A stretch of DNA of 64,000 nt from Pseudomonas iridis (GCF_017980685.1 NZ_JACXXO010000005.1:1-64000), one strand, 5' to 3'; shown: positions 42,372-52,788, counted from the first letter of the stretch. Numbers and translations: made by a program. Notes: generated from the sequence alone by a model not told the origin.

Positions 42372-43928
42372 ATGTCCGACTATTTGCTGCAAATGAACGG
42401 CATCGTCAAAACCTTCGGCGGTGTCAAAGCGCTCAACGGTATCGACATCAAGGTCAAACCGGGGGAATGCGTAGGCCTGTGCGGCGAGAATGGCGCCGGC
42501 AAGTCCACGCTGATGAAGATCCTTTCGGCGGTCTATCCCCACGGCACCTGGGACGGTGAAATCCTCTGGGACGGGCAACCGCTCACGGCGCAATCGATCA
42601 GCGAGACGGAAGCAGCCGGGATTGTCATCATTCACCAGGAACTGACGCTGGTGCCCGACCTGTCGGTGGCCGAAAACATTTTCATGGGCCATGAACTGAC
42701 GCTGCCTGGCGGGCGGATGAACTACCCGGCGATGATTCACCGCGCTGAAGCTTTGATGCGCGAGTTGAAAGTGCCCGACATGAACGTAGCGCTGCCGGTA
42801 TCGCAGTACGGCGGTGGCTATCAGCAACTGGTGGAAATCGCCAAAGCCCTGAACAAAAAGGCCCGCCTGCTGATCCTCGACGAACCTTCATCAGCCTTGA
42901 GCCGCTCGGAAATCGAGGTGCTGCTGGACATCATCCGCGACCTCAAAGCCAAGGGGGTTGCCTGCGTCTATATCTCGCACAAGCTCGATGAAGTGGCTGC
43001 CGTGTGCGACACCATTTCAGTGATCCGCGACGGCAAACATATCGCCACCACCGCCATGGCCGACATGGACATTCCACAGATCATCACCCAGATGGTCGGC
43101 CGGGAAATGAGCAACCTCTACCCCTGCGAACCGCACGATATTGGCGAGGTGATTTTCGAAGCCCGCCACATCACCTGCTACGACGTCGACAACCCCAAGC
43201 GCAAACGGGTCGACGATATCTCGTTCGTCCTCAAGCGTGGCGAGATCCTCGGCATCGCCGGGCTGGTCGGCGCCGGCCGTACCGAACTGGTGACCGCGCT
43301 ATTCGGCGCTTACCCGGGTCGTCATGAGGGCGAAGTCTGGCTCGACGGTCAACCCATCGACACGCGTACACCGCTCAAATCGATTCGTGCCGGCCTCTGC
43401 CTGGTGCCGGAGGACCGCAAGCGCCAGGGGATCATTCCGGACCTGGGCGTCGGCCAGAACATCACCCTCGCCGTGCTGGACAACTACTCGAAACTCACCC
43501 GTATCGATGCCGAAGCCGAGTTGGGCAGCATTGATCATGAAATCGCCCGCCTGCACCTCAAGACCGCCAGCCCGAATCTGCCGATCACCAGCCTGTCGGG
43601 TGGCAATCAACAAAAAGCCGTTCTGGCGAAGATGCTACTCACCCAACCCCGGGTGCTGATTCTCGATGAGCCGACCCGAGGCGTGGACGTCGGTGCCAAA
43701 TACGAAATCTACAAGTTGATGGGCGCGCTGGCGGCCGCAGGCGTGTCGATCATCATGGTGTCGTCGGAGCTGGCCGAAGTGCTCGGCGTTTCTGATCGCG
43801 TGCTGGTGATCGGCGAAGGTCAGTTGCGTGGCGACTTCATCAACCATGAACTCACCCAGGAGCAGGTGCTCGCCGCCGCCCTCAGCCAGCCTGGCAGCCA
43901 TAACAATAACGATCGGAAATCCGCGTAA
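42372..43928 (+). CDS. xylG: D-xylose ABC transporter ATP-binding protein
   Basis: 518-residue double ABC ATPase of the sugar (RbsA/XylG) class. First half: Walker [18 protein letters not shown], signature-like [20 protein letters not shown], Walker [12 protein letters not shown]. Second half: degenerate Walker [12 protein letters not shown], signature [16 protein letters not shown], Walker [19 protein letters not shown]. It powers xylose import with XylF and XylH. Its stop directly adjoins the xylH ATG. ATG at 42372 is used; a longer reading from 42339 overlaps the REP region. Confidence 0.95.
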   Translation: MSDYLLQMNGIVKTFGGVKALNGIDIKVKPGECVGLCGENGAGKSTLMKILSAVYPHGTWDGEILWDGQPLTAQSISETEAAGIVIIHQELTLVPDLSVAENIFMGHELTLPGGRMNYPAMIHRAEALMRELKVPDMNVALPVSQYGGGYQQLVEIAKALNKKARLLILDEPSSALSRSEIEVLLDIIRDLKAKGVACVYISHKLDEVAAVCDTISVIRDGKHIATTAMADMDIPQIITQMVGREMSNLYPCEPHDIGEVIFEARHITCYDVDNPKRKRVDDISFVLKRGEILGIAGLVGAGRTELVTALFGAYPGRHEGEVWLDGQPIDTRTPLKSIRAGLCLVPEDRKRQGIIPDLGVGQNITLAVLDNYSKLTRIDAEAELGSIDHEIARLHLKTASPNLPITSLSGGNQQKAVLAKMLLTQPRVLILDEPTRGVDVGAKYEIYKLMGALAAAGVSIIMVSSELAEVLGVSDRVLVIGEGQLRGDFINHELTQEQVLAAALSQPGSHNNNDRKSA

Positions 43929-45065
43929 ATGAATCAGGTCAAACAACTGTTCACCCGCTACAAAATGCTCGCGCTGGTGTTTGCCGTGGTGTTGATCTGG
44001 CTGTTTTTCAGCTGGCAGACCGAGGGTGGATTCCTGACCCCGCGCAACCTCTCCAATCTGCTGCGGCAAATGTCGATTACCGGCATTCTCGCCTGCGGCA
44101 TGGTGCTGGTGATCATCAGCGGCGAGATCGATTTGTCGGTCGGTTCATTGCTGGGCCTGCTCGGTGGCCTCGCGGCGATTCTCGATGTGGTCTACCACAT
44201 TCCGCTGCTGGCCAACCTGAGCCTGGTCGCCCTGTGTGGCCTGATGATCGGCCTCGCCAACGGCTACATGGCAGCTTACTTGCGCATTCCCTCGTTCATC
44301 GTCGGCCTGGGCGGCATGCTGGCGTTCCGCGGGATTCTGCTGGGGATTACCGGCGGCACGACCATTGCGCCGGTGTCGCCGGAACTCGTCTACATCGGTC
44401 AGGGTTACTTGCCCCACGCGATCGGCACCGGCCTGGGCGTTCTGCTGTTTGCGCTGACCGTGTTCCTGACCTGGAAACAACGGCGCAATCGCGCCCTTCA
44501 TGGCTTGGCGGCGTACTCATTGGTTCGTGACGTCATCCGCGTTTTGGTAATCGGTGCCGTACTCGCCGGCTTCGTGCAGACGCTAAACAGCTATGACGGC
44601 ATTCCCGTGCCGGTCTTGTTGCTGCTGGTTTTGCTGGGTGTATTCAGCTATGTGACCAGTCAGACCGTGTTCGGCCGCCGCGTCTATGCCGTGGGCAGCA
44701 ATATGGAAGCGACGCGCCTGTCCGGTATCAATGTGCAGGCCGTGAAACTGTGGATTTTCGGGATCATGGGCGTGATGTGCGCCCTCGCCGGCGTGGTCAA
44801 CACCGCGCGCCTGGCCGCCGGTTCACCTTCGGCCGGCAGCATGGGTGAACTCGACGCCATCGCCGCCTGCTTCATCGGCGGCACCTCGATGCGCGGCGGC
44901 TCCGGCACGGTGTACGGCGCCCTCCTCGGCGCGCTGGTCATCACCAGTCTGGACAACGGCATGTCCATGCTCGACGTCGACAGCTATTGGCAGATGATCG
45001 TCAAGGGCAGCATTCTGGTGCTGGCCGTGTGGGTGGATGTGAGTACACGCACAGGACGCCGTTGA
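43929..45065 (+). CDS. xylH: D-xylose ABC transporter permease
   Basis: 378-residue inner-membrane permease of the BPD_transp_2 (RbsC/XylH) family with about ten hydrophobic segments; ISGEIDLSVGSLLGLLGGLA near residue 63 and the C-terminal GSMGELDAIAACFIGGTSMRGGSGTVYGAL region are family markers. It starts immediately after the xylG stop, completing the xylose transporter and the operon. Confidence 0.95.
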   Translation: MNQVKQLFTRYKMLALVFAVVLIWLFFSWQTEGGFLTPRNLSNLLRQMSITGILACGMVLVIISGEIDLSVGSLLGLLGGLAAILDVVYHIPLLANLSLVALCGLMIGLANGYMAAYLRIPSFIVGLGGMLAFRGILLGITGGTTIAPVSPELVYIGQGYLPHAIGTGLGVLLFALTVFLTWKQRRNRALHGLAAYSLVRDVIRVLVIGAVLAGFVQTLNSYDGIPVPVLLLLVLLGVFSYVTSQTVFGRRVYAVGSNMEATRLSGINVQAVKLWIFGIMGVMCALAGVVNTARLAAGSPSAGSMGELDAIAACFIGGTSMRGGSGTVYGALLGALVITSLDNGMSMLDVDSYWQMIVKGSILVLAVWVDVSTRTGRR

Positions 45066-45441
45066 GCCGCGATGAGTGTGGTCACGGGCATCGTTTTGCT
45101 GACGTATCGCAAGACAGTCGTCAAGGCTGAGGGCAAAGCCAGGTGTGAGGCTTTGTTACATTTGTGCAATGCAAAACGATGACCTGTCGTCGTGTCTCAG
45201 TCTTGATTGGCCTGCGTCCAACTGCCGCAGCAAACAGGCATTGGAAAATTCTGCACAAGCCTTAGAATCCGCGCGCTCTTGCAGTCGCCAGATTTGGCGC
45301 CCGAGGCATACCTGACGGGCTGGCCCCACCTCGGACTCAATCGCCCCTCCCGTTCGGCGAGCACTTGCACCCCACACACTTCGGCTTGGCAATCGCATGC
45401 GCAGAGGCGCGCGTTCTGCTGTTCGTTTTCTAGAGGTTTTT
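45066..45441. other. Intergenic region before the MFS gene
   Basis: 376 bases. A 48-codon frame (45169-45315) starting MQNDDLSSCL is present but shows no family features. No clear terminator with a T-run was seen after xylH. Confidence 0.4.
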
Positions 45442-46725
45442 ATGTCTGCGCGTTTGCTGGCCATGGCGCTGGCGCCCTTGCTTGGGCTGTTTATTGTTGC
45501 GCTGGGCAACGGTTTCATGTCATCGCTGACCACTCTTCGACTGGACGCTGCCGGTGCGTCGACCACGATGATCGGTATCGTCTCGTCGGCGTACTTCATT
45601 GGTTTGACCCTGGGCGCCGTGTTCAATGACCGTTTGATTTTGCGCATCGGTCATATCCGCGCCTACGGCAGCTTTGCCTCGCTGATCGCGGTGACCATCC
45701 TGCTGCAAGGGTTGTTCTATGACACGTGGGGCTGGTTTGCCCTGCGCCTGATCAATGGCTGGGCCACGGTCGGGGTGTTTCTGGTAATCGAAAGCTGGCT
45801 GTTGCTGGCAGGTGACGCGAAGATTCGCGGGCGCTTGCTCGCGTTGTACATGATCGTCTTGTACGGCGCCGGCGTGCTGGGCCAGGCAACGCTGGGGAGA
45901 ATTACCGGATTGAGCGACAGCGCACCGTTCATGGTCGCTGGCATGCTCGCCTCGTTGTCGGTGCTGCCGATCGTGATCCTGCCGCGAGTCTCGCCTCTGC
46001 TCGATCAAGTGGAGCCACTCAAGCCTCGGCAATTGTTGGGCGTGACGCCGACCGGGTTGGTCGGTTGTTTTGGCTCGGGTATCACCATCGCGGCGATTTA
46101 CACCTTGCTGCCGCTTTATCTGCAACGCGGCGGTCTGAATGTCGGTGAAGTCGGCAGCATGATGGCCTGGACGATCCTCGGTGCGATGCTTCTGCAATAC
46201 CCGGTCGGGCGTTGGTCCGACCGCCAGGATCGTTTGCAGGTGCTGACGATTCTGACCGTGGCGTGCACCGTGTTATCGCTGGTGATCGTCCTGATGCCGT
46301 TGTCCTCGACCCTGCTCGCAGTGATGTTGTTTCTGCTCGGCGGCGGCGTCTTCGCGCTGTACCCGGTTGCCGTCAGCCACGCCGCCGATCGCGCCCCTGC
46401 CGAAGCGTTGGTACCGATGATTCAGGGCTTGCTGCTGATCAACTCGCTGGGCTCGGCGATCAGTCCGATGATGATCTCGCCGGTGATGAATTCGTTCGGT
46501 GCCAATGGCCTGTTCTGGGTATTTGCGCTGGTCAATCTGTGCATGGTCACCTTCTTCCTGTGGCGACGTGGCAAACGCCCGGTTCCGGCCAATCTCGCGC
46601 CTTTCGCGGCGGCGGCGACCTTCTCGCCGACAGGTGCGGAGTTGCGGGTGACCGAAGATCTGCGTCAGGCGGTGCAGGATCACCCGCCGATGGTTGACGC
46701 GCTGAGCGGAGAGCCTTCGCCGTAA
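45442..46725 (+). CDS. MFS transporter (YcaD-like)
   Basis: 427 residues with twelve hydrophobic segments: SARLLAMALAPLLGLFIVAL at the start, the MFS A-motif-like loop GAVFNDRLILRIGHIRAYG after segment 2, and a second-half repeat GRWSDRQDRLQVL. It resembles the YcaD/YfkF-type group of major facilitators with unknown substrate. ATG 45442 is preferred because AGAGG precedes it and it begins right at the first helix. Possibly single-gene transcription. Confidence 0.85.
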   Translation: MSARLLAMALAPLLGLFIVALGNGFMSSLTTLRLDAAGASTTMIGIVSSAYFIGLTLGAVFNDRLILRIGHIRAYGSFASLIAVTILLQGLFYDTWGWFALRLINGWATVGVFLVIESWLLLAGDAKIRGRLLALYMIVLYGAGVLGQATLGRITGLSDSAPFMVAGMLASLSVLPIVILPRVSPLLDQVEPLKPRQLLGVTPTGLVGCFGSGITIAAIYTLLPLYLQRGGLNVGEVGSMMAWTILGAMLLQYPVGRWSDRQDRLQVLTILTVACTVLSLVIVLMPLSSTLLAVMLFLLGGGVFALYPVAVSHAADRAPAEALVPMIQGLLLINSLGSAISPMMISPVMNSFGANGLFWVFALVNLCMVTFFLWRRGKRPVPANLAPFAAAATFSPTGAELRVTEDLRQAVQDHPPMVDALSGEPSP

Positions 46726-46830
46726 TGTGAAGCACGCTAAGCTCATTTGCGTAATTCGATGAGCCCATTAGCGCCTTTTGCCTACACTCCTTGGCATTGA
46801 TGTTTACCTCTGTGCCCAAGGAGTCACCTT

Positions 46831-47964
46831 ATGTCCAAGCTCTACCCCAGTGTCGATCCCGAGGGGCTGGTCGAGTACTCAGTGGTCTACACCGACCGCT
46901 CGCTAAACCACATGTCGCAGTCCTTTCAAGGGGTGATGAAGAACATTTCCGCAACCCTTAAACAGGTCTACAACGCCGAGGCTGTTGCGGTGGTTCCGGG
47001 CAGCGGCACATTCGGCATGGAGGCGGTGGCGCGGCAGTTCGCCACTGGCCAGCAGTGCCTGGTGATCCGCAACGGCTGGTTCAGCTATCGCTGGAGCCAG
47101 ATCCTTGAGATGGGCAACATTCCGGCCGCCACCACGGTACTCAAAGCCCGGCCAGTCGAAACCGGTCACCAAGCGGCCTATGCCCCGCCACCTCTGGATG
47201 AAGTGCTGGCAGCCATTGCGGCGCAGAAGCCGCAGATAGTCTTCGCGCCCCACGTTGAAACTTCATCCGGGATCCTCCTGCCCGACGAGTACTTACGGGC
47301 AGTCGGCGACGCCGTGCATGCGGTGGGCGGCCTGTTCGTGCTGGACTGCATCGCTTCCGGCACGATTTGGGTGGATATGCACAAATGCGCCGTCGACCTG
47401 CTGATCAGCGCACCGCAGAAAGGCTGGAGCGCCTCCCCTTGCTGCGCCCTGGTAATGCTCAGCGCTAAGGCTCTGGAGCGCATCGAACAGACGCAAAGCA
47501 GCAGCTTTGCCTGCGACCTGAAAAAGTGGCTGCAGATCATGCAAGCCTACGAACAGGGCGGACATGCCTATCACGCGACCATGCCCAGCGATTCCCTCGC
47601 GCGCTTCAACGACGTGATGAAAGAGACGCAAGCGTACGGTTTCGACAAGGTTCGCGATGAACAACAGGCGCTGGGCGATCGGGTGCGGGCGTTGTTGACA
47701 GGCAAAGGCATCAAAAGTGTGGCCGCTGCGGGCTTTCAGGCACCCGGCGTCGTGGTGAGCTACACCGAAGATGCCAATATCAAGAACGGCAAGAAATTTG
47801 CCGAACACGGCCTGCAGATCGCTGCCGGCGTGCCGTTGCAATGCGACGAACCGGCCGACTTCCAGACCTTCCGCCTCGGGCTGTTCGGACTGGAGAAGCT
47901 GCAGAATATCGAGCGCACGGTCAGCCTGCTTGAGCAGGCTCTGGATGAGGTGATGGTTGGCTAA
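46831..47964 (+). CDS. Class V aminotransferase (alanine-glyoxylate type)
   Basis: 377-residue PLP enzyme of class V, group of alanine-glyoxylate/serine-pyruvate transaminases. Motifs: VVPGSGTFGMEAVARQF (cofactor phosphate loop), FVLDCIASGTIWVDMHK (PLP-ring Asp) and LISAPQKGWSASPCCALVML with the Schiff-base lysine. No signal or membrane segments. A good ribosome binding site (AAGGAG) precedes the ATG. Likely transaminates small 2-oxo acids such as glyoxylate; the exact pair is unknown. Confidence 0.88.
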   Translation: MSKLYPSVDPEGLVEYSVVYTDRSLNHMSQSFQGVMKNISATLKQVYNAEAVAVVPGSGTFGMEAVARQFATGQQCLVIRNGWFSYRWSQILEMGNIPAATTVLKARPVETGHQAAYAPPPLDEVLAAIAAQKPQIVFAPHVETSSGILLPDEYLRAVGDAVHAVGGLFVLDCIASGTIWVDMHKCAVDLLISAPQKGWSASPCCALVMLSAKALERIEQTQSSSFACDLKKWLQIMQAYEQGGHAYHATMPSDSLARFNDVMKETQAYGFDKVRDEQQALGDRVRALLTGKGIKSVAAAGFQAPGVVVSYTEDANIKNGKKFAEHGLQIAAGVPLQCDEPADFQTFRLGLFGLEKLQNIERTVSLLEQALDEVMVG

Positions 47965-48149
47965 GACCTGTTCGTGCCCGCAGGGCACGAAGTTATCGCA
48001 TGCCAATACTTGTGGTGGAGGTGATGCTTGATCGCTTCCATCGCTGCGTACGCCCTATGTCCCGTGCGCAACGAACAGGTTGTACGATGTCCTATCACGA
48101 GGTATTACTATGTCTCCCACAAAAAAAATAAAACCACGGAGATTGCTAC

Positions 48150-49271
48150 ATGGACTCATCCCTGTCCGCCAAGCCTGAAAGCCTTGACCCAGCGAAGGGC
48201 AACACCCGCCGCAGCTTCCTGAAAAAGTCCCTCGCTGTTTCCCCCACACTCGCCACCGTCGGCAGTACCGCGCTAACCCGACTCTCCGAGGCCGCCGAAC
48301 CCTTGAGTCAGCGCTACCCGGATCCGCTGGTTCACATCCTCGACGACAGCTTCCTCGATCTACGTGTTTTCAACGCCAGTGTTGAAAAACTGGCCACCGG
48401 TATGCGCTGGGCCGAAGGACCGGTGTGGGTCGGTGATGGCCGCTATTTATTGGTCAGCGACATCCCCAATAATCGCATCATGCGCTGGGATGAAATCACC
48501 GACACCTTCACCGTGTACCGCGAACACTCGAACTTTTCCAACGGCATGTGCCGGGATCGCCAAGGGCGTCTGATCGTCTGCGAAGGCTCCACTACGACCA
48601 GCGAAGGCCGCCGCATCACGCGCACCGAATCCAATGGCACGATCACCGTGCTGGCCGACAGCTTCGACGGCAAGCCCTTCAACTCGCCCAACGACGTCGT
48701 CTGCAAAAGTGACGGATCGATCTGGTTTACCGACCCGCCCTTCCAGACCAGCAACAACTACGAAGGCCACAAAATCACTCCGAGCCAGCCCCACGCCGTG
48801 TACCGCATCGACGGCGAGAGTAAAAAAGTCACGCGGGTCATCGACGATCTCAACGGCCCCAACGGCCTGTGCTTTTCTCCCGATGAAAAGACCCTGTACG
48901 TCGTCGAAGGTCGCGCCAAGCCCAATCGCCTGATCTGGGCAATTGCCGTGAAGGACGACGGCACACTCGGCGACCGCCGCAAGCACATTGAAGGGCTGGA
49001 ATATGCCGCGATCGACGGCATCAAATGCGACGAAGCGGGCAACCTGTGGTGCGGCTGGGGCGGCAATGGTGATCCCAAGGCCGACCTGGAAAAACTCGAC
49101 GGCGTGCGCGTTTTCAATCCACAGGGCAAGGCCATCGGGCACATTTCGCTGCCAGAGCGCTGCCCGAATCTGTGCTTCGGGGGACGCGAAGGGAATCGAC
49201 TGTTCATGGCCAGCAGTCACTCGATCTATTCGCTTTTTGTGAATACTCGTGGGACTACGTTTGCGTTGTAA
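48150..49271 (+). CDS. Tat-exported SMP-30/gluconolactonase-like lactonase
   Basis: 373 residues with a twin-arginine signal (NTRRSFLKKSLAVSPTLATV, residues 23-42), so it is folded in the cytoplasm and exported to the periplasm. SMP-30 propeller motifs: MRWAEGPVWVGDGRYLLVSD (metal-ligand Glu), FNSPNDVVCKSDGSIWFTDP (Asn), LNGPNGLCFSPDEKTLYVVE (Asn) and DGIKCDEAGNLWCGWG (Asp). It hydrolyses a sugar-type lactone by family knowledge; the nearby xylose genes make a pentonolactone thinkable but the strand-mates do not prove it. It is unlike the Sec-exported lactonase at 8033-9055. Confidence 0.88.
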   Translation: MDSSLSAKPESLDPAKGNTRRSFLKKSLAVSPTLATVGSTALTRLSEAAEPLSQRYPDPLVHILDDSFLDLRVFNASVEKLATGMRWAEGPVWVGDGRYLLVSDIPNNRIMRWDEITDTFTVYREHSNFSNGMCRDRQGRLIVCEGSTTTSEGRRITRTESNGTITVLADSFDGKPFNSPNDVVCKSDGSIWFTDPPFQTSNNYEGHKITPSQPHAVYRIDGESKKVTRVIDDLNGPNGLCFSPDEKTLYVVEGRAKPNRLIWAIAVKDDGTLGDRRKHIEGLEYAAIDGIKCDEAGNLWCGWGGNGDPKADLEKLDGVRVFNPQGKAIGHISLPERCPNLCFGGREGNRLFMASSHSIYSLFVNTRGTTFAL

Positions 49272-49317
49272 AAGCCAGGTTCGTCTTGCGACAGTTTTGT
49301 GACTGGCGAAACGATAG

Positions 49318-49347
49318 ACTGCCGCGCATCCGAAGATGCGCGGCAGT
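49318..49347. terminator. Long perfect hairpin between convergent genes
   Basis: ACTGCCGCGCATC, CGAA tetraloop, GATGCGCGGCAGT: a 13-bp perfect stem between the lactonase and deaminase stops. No T-run follows, so it is either a bidirectional transcription barrier or an mRNA 3'-end stem. Confidence 0.6.
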
Positions 49348-49416
49348 TAAGCCTGTTTACTGTCCCCGCCTCGCTGGACATTGTGAAGCGCACCGTCACA
49401 AGTGCCCGACAGCGGT

Positions 49417-49926
49417 TTACGACCAGAACCCTTTATGCGGTTCAGCCGCCTCGCCCTCCAGCATCGGCCCCAACACACTCACCTTGCGCTGCCCCTTCGC
49501 GAACACCTCGCGGCACGGCAGCGAGAACGTCGGATTCTCTGGATGGTCCCCCGTCAACCCCAGCAGCGCATGCTCCGACAAGGCATAAACCACCCGCCCG
49601 ATCCCCGTCCAATACACAGCGCCTGCGCACATGCAGCAAGGTTCGGCGCTGGTGTACAGCGTGCACAGTTCCAGCTCTTGTGGCGACAGCAGCTTGGCCG
49701 CTGCCGCCGCTGCAACCAGTTCGGCATGTTGGGTGGGATCACCTTCCGGCGGCATCGAGTTGTTGCCTGCCTCGACAATCACCTTGCCGTTGCGGTCGGC
49801 TACCAATGCCGCGAACGGATGCCGACCGCGCTGTTTCGATGCCTCGGACAAGGCAATGGTCTGACGCAGCAATGTCAGGTCAAGATCGCTGACGCCGGCC
49901 GGGATGAGCTGGGTAAATTGATTCAT
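49417..49926 (-). CDS. Purine-type nucleoside/base deaminase (CDA fold)
   Basis: 169-residue zinc deaminase of the cytidine deaminase superfamily. Zinc ligands and catalytic Glu are in THQ-free motif QHAELVAAA (His, Glu) and SAEPCCMCAGAVYW (PCxxC). Overall pattern resembles guanine deaminase-like and nucleoside deaminases. It lies 31 bases downstream of the NCS2 permease gene on the same strand, so the pair imports and deaminates a purine base. Start 49926 has a good site (GGAG); the longer reading to 50052 overlaps the permease gene. Confidence 0.88.
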   Translation of the reverse strand: MNQFTQLIPAGVSDLDLTLLRQTIALSEASKQRGRHPFAALVADRNGKVIVEAGNNSMPPEGDPTQHAELVAAAAAAKLLSPQELELCTLYTSAEPCCMCAGAVYWTGIGRVVYALSEHALLGLTGDHPENPTFSLPCREVFAKGQRKVSVLGPMLEGEAAEPHKGFWS

Positions 49927-49957
49927 GGGTAACTCCTGGGCAGTGGAAAATACACAG

Positions 49958-51298
49958 TCAGTCGGCCAGTTCAGCCGACGTTGCGCCGATGGTTTCGGTC
50001 GATTTTTTATCGTTGTTGAGCAATAGATTGAGGACGATGGCGGTGATCGCACCGAGGAAAATCCCGCTGTCGAGCACCAGTTTCAGCGTCGGGCCGACGT
50101 GTTCGAACAACGCTGGAAAGGACATCGGCAGCACGCCGACACTTACCGACACGGCGACGATGATGCCGTTGCGCGTCCCCTCGAATTGCACCCGCGACAG
50201 TTCTTGAATCCCCGCCACCGTGGTCATGCCGAACATCACGATCGCGCAGCCACCGAGCACCGGCGTCGGCACCGCCGCTATCAACGCGCCGAGTTTCGGA
50301 AACAAGCCCATCAGCACCATGATTGCCCCGGCAGCAGCGACGACGAAGCGACTTTTCACGTTCGAAAGTGCAATCAAACCGGTGTTCTGGGTGAAGGCGT
50401 TGTAAGGAAAGCTGTTGAACAAGCCGCCGAGCATGGTCGACAAACCGTCGGCGCGAAACGCGTTACCGAGGGTCTGTTGCGTGGTCGGTTTGCCGGTGAG
50501 CTTGCCGATTGCCAGACAGTTGCCGGTGGTCTCGGCCATGATCACCAGCATCGCCAGGGTCATGATCAGAATCGGTACCGGCGAGAATTCCGGTGCGCCG
50601 AATGCCATCGGCGCACTCAGCTCAAACCATGCCGCTTCGCTGACCCGGCTGAAGTTGGTCATGCCGCAAGCCGCTGCGATCAGACTGCCGACGAACAAGC
50701 CGATCAGCACGCTGAGGTTGCCGATAAAGCCCCTGAATTTGGCATAGATGACCAGCGTCACACTGACCGTGGCCAAGCCCAGCAACAAGTTGGCGGGATT
50801 GCCAAAATCCGCCGAGTCGGGATTACCACCGCCCAACCAGATCGCAGCAGCAGGCATCAGCGAGATGCCGATAATGGTGATCAGACTGCCAATCACCACC
50901 GGAGGGAAAAACCGCAGCAAACGGCTGAACACCGGCGCCAGCGCAATGGTGATAAAGCCCGCCGCGATCACCGCACCGAAAATCTGACTGAGGCCGAACT
51001 CCTTGCCGATCATGATCATCGGCGCCAGTGCAATAAACGAGCAGCCCTGAATCAGCGGCAGACGCGCGCCGAACTTCCAGAAACCGAGGGTTTGAATCAA
51101 CGTCGCCACACCAGAGGTCAACAGGTTGGCGTTGATCAACAACACCACCTGCGCCGAAGTCAGGCCCATCGCACTGCCAAGAATCAGCGGCACCGCCACC
51201 GCTCCCGCGTACATCACCAAAACATGCTGCAAACCAAACGTGAACAACTGTCGCAGTGGCAAAACCTCGTCTACCGGATGAATGCGTTGTGTGGTCAT
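49958..51298 (-). CDS. NCS2-family purine/xanthine permease
   Basis: 446-residue nucleobase:cation symporter (NAT/NCS2) with about fourteen hydrophobic segments. Markers: GLQHVLVMYAGAVAVPLILG near the start, and the signature helix AFTQNTGLIALSNVKSRFVV, where QN and G of the NAT motif are kept but the usual Thr-Arg is Ser-Asn, arguing for a less typical purine substrate. Start 51298 preferred; an earlier frame start at 51343 is unconserved. Upstream lies the divergent LysR gene, a likely regulator. Confidence 0.9.
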   Translation of the reverse strand: MTTQRIHPVDEVLPLRQLFTFGLQHVLVMYAGAVAVPLILGSAMGLTSAQVVLLINANLLTSGVATLIQTLGFWKFGARLPLIQGCSFIALAPMIMIGKEFGLSQIFGAVIAAGFITIALAPVFSRLLRFFPPVVIGSLITIIGISLMPAAAIWLGGGNPDSADFGNPANLLLGLATVSVTLVIYAKFRGFIGNLSVLIGLFVGSLIAAACGMTNFSRVSEAAWFELSAPMAFGAPEFSPVPILIMTLAMLVIMAETTGNCLAIGKLTGKPTTQQTLGNAFRADGLSTMLGGLFNSFPYNAFTQNTGLIALSNVKSRFVVAAAGAIMVLMGLFPKLGALIAAVPTPVLGGCAIVMFGMTTVAGIQELSRVQFEGTRNGIIVAVSVSVGVLPMSFPALFEHVGPTLKLVLDSGIFLGAITAIVLNLLLNNDKKSTETIGATSAELAD

Positions 51299-51512
51299 TT
51301 CAAACGCTCCTGAAGGTGCGGCATCTGTTGAACTCGCGGGCAATGCTCAGGGGCGTTTAAGGTACATCGCCCCGGAGATCGTTTGACTTGGGGCCATATT
51401 TGAACGTTTATTACGATGAAACAAATTGGCAACCATCGCTTTTTTCGATGGCACAATTAGATATTCGCCAGCCGCTAACCCCCCCCTCACCTTCGACCCC
51501 GGAGTCCACCAC

Positions 51513-52427
51513 TTGCGCTTCTCACTCGATCAACTGTTGATGTTCGTCCAAGTGGTCAAAAGCGGATCGTTTTCCGCGGCCGGACGCAAACTGGGCAAGA
51601 CCCAATCGACCGTCAGCGCGGCGATTGCCAACCTCGAAACCGACCTCGGGGTCGACCTGTTCGATCGCAGCAACCGCAGCCCTGCCCTTACCGCCAGCGG
51701 CCACAAATTGCTGCTGCAGGCCGAAGCCGTGCTCGAACGCTGCATGACATTTGAAGCCCACGCCGACTGCCTGTCGGACGACGTCGAGCCCAGCCTGACG
51801 CTCGCGATTGAAACGCCGTACGGACCGATCATGTCCGTACTCAAAGCCTTCGAAGAAGCGTTCCCCTTCGTCGATCTGATCATCCGTCATCCGGTGTACG
51901 GCGATGTCAGCGAGCTCGTCAGCAGCGGCGAAGCCATACTCGGCGTGGCGTTTTCACAGCCCGACTACCCCAAGGAGCTGGCGTTTCAGCAACTGGGCAA
52001 ACTGATCATGCTGCACGTCTGCCATCCCGATCACCCGCTGGCGCAACTCGACAACGTCAGCTTCGAGGATCTGCACGTCCATCGACGTCTGGCGTTCAGC
52101 GCCCATGCGAGCAAGCTGCCGAGCAGCGAATACCTGCGCTCGACCCAGCTGTGGCAGGCGGAAAGCTATCTGGCCTTACTGGAAATGGTGCGCGCCGGTC
52201 TCGGCTGGGCCACCCTGCCCCGTCAACTCATCCAGCGCGAACTGGCCAGAGGTGAATTGGTAGAACTTCAACTTTCGGCCTACCCGCACACCGACTGGCA
52301 AATAGGCGTGGACCTGTTGTGGGCACGCCAGCGGCCCTTGGGCAAGGCTGAGCGCTGGCTGAAAGAGAAATTGCAGGACAACAAAGTTTTTGAGCTGGAT
52401 CGAAGTGGACAGATCACCACGCTGTGA
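51513..52427 (+). CDS. LysR-family transcriptional regulator
   Basis: About 304 residues from the TTG at 51513, which gives the usual LysR N-terminus RFSLDQLLMFVQVVKSGSFS with the helix-turn-helix AAGRKLGKTQSTVSAAIANL. A longer frame from 51426 exists but adds a non-conserved 29 residues. The C-terminal effector domain runs from about residue 90. It is divergent from the permease-deaminase pair, so it is likely to control purine uptake genes. Inducer unknown. Confidence 0.88.
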   Translation: MRFSLDQLLMFVQVVKSGSFSAAGRKLGKTQSTVSAAIANLETDLGVDLFDRSNRSPALTASGHKLLLQAEAVLERCMTFEAHADCLSDDVEPSLTLAIETPYGPIMSVLKAFEEAFPFVDLIIRHPVYGDVSELVSSGEAILGVAFSQPDYPKELAFQQLGKLIMLHVCHPDHPLAQLDNVSFEDLHVHRRLAFSAHASKLPSSEYLRSTQLWQAESYLALLEMVRAGLGWATLPRQLIQRELARGELVELQLSAYPHTDWQIGVDLLWARQRPLGKAERWLKEKLQDNKVFELDRSGQITTL

Positions 52428-52788
52428 CGACGCTGGAAATAGCGCTGATCGGCAAATTTGCCCGCAGCCCTGATGGTAAGTGTCGCCTCGCAAAGGGCCA
52501 GTTGTATTCGAACCCCACTCCGACAAAGCGGTGCCTCAGCGGAGGCTTGAATCGTGTGCTGGAACTCGTATGAACGGGTGGGTGAGAGCAACTGTCTGAC
52601 TACCCGACAATCAGATCCGACCGTGAGCGTTTGGCCGTTCAAACTGGCCACCACGACCTATACTGCCGAAGCACTGTCGTCGAGGTGGCGACAAGTCGTT
52701 TCGCCCGGCCTCGGCCCTGCGCGTGCTGTCGCATCCATGGCGCTCGTGCAGTACGTACAACCACTCTCAAACAGAAGGAGAATTTCGC
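52428..52788. other. Intergenic region before the secreted protein gene
   Basis: 361 bases. No supported gene, terminator or repeat was seen. The strong ribosome binding site AGAAGGAG of the next gene lies at 52772-52780. Confidence 0.4.

Noticed and set aside
45520..46197. 225-codon minus-strand frame opposite the MFS gene
   Set aside because: Gln/Arg/His-rich antisense composition, no family features.
50099..51313. 404-codon plus-strand frame rich in Arg, His and Gln
   Set aside because: Low-complexity composition typical of the antisense of a membrane protein; the NCS2 permease on the minus strand explains the region.
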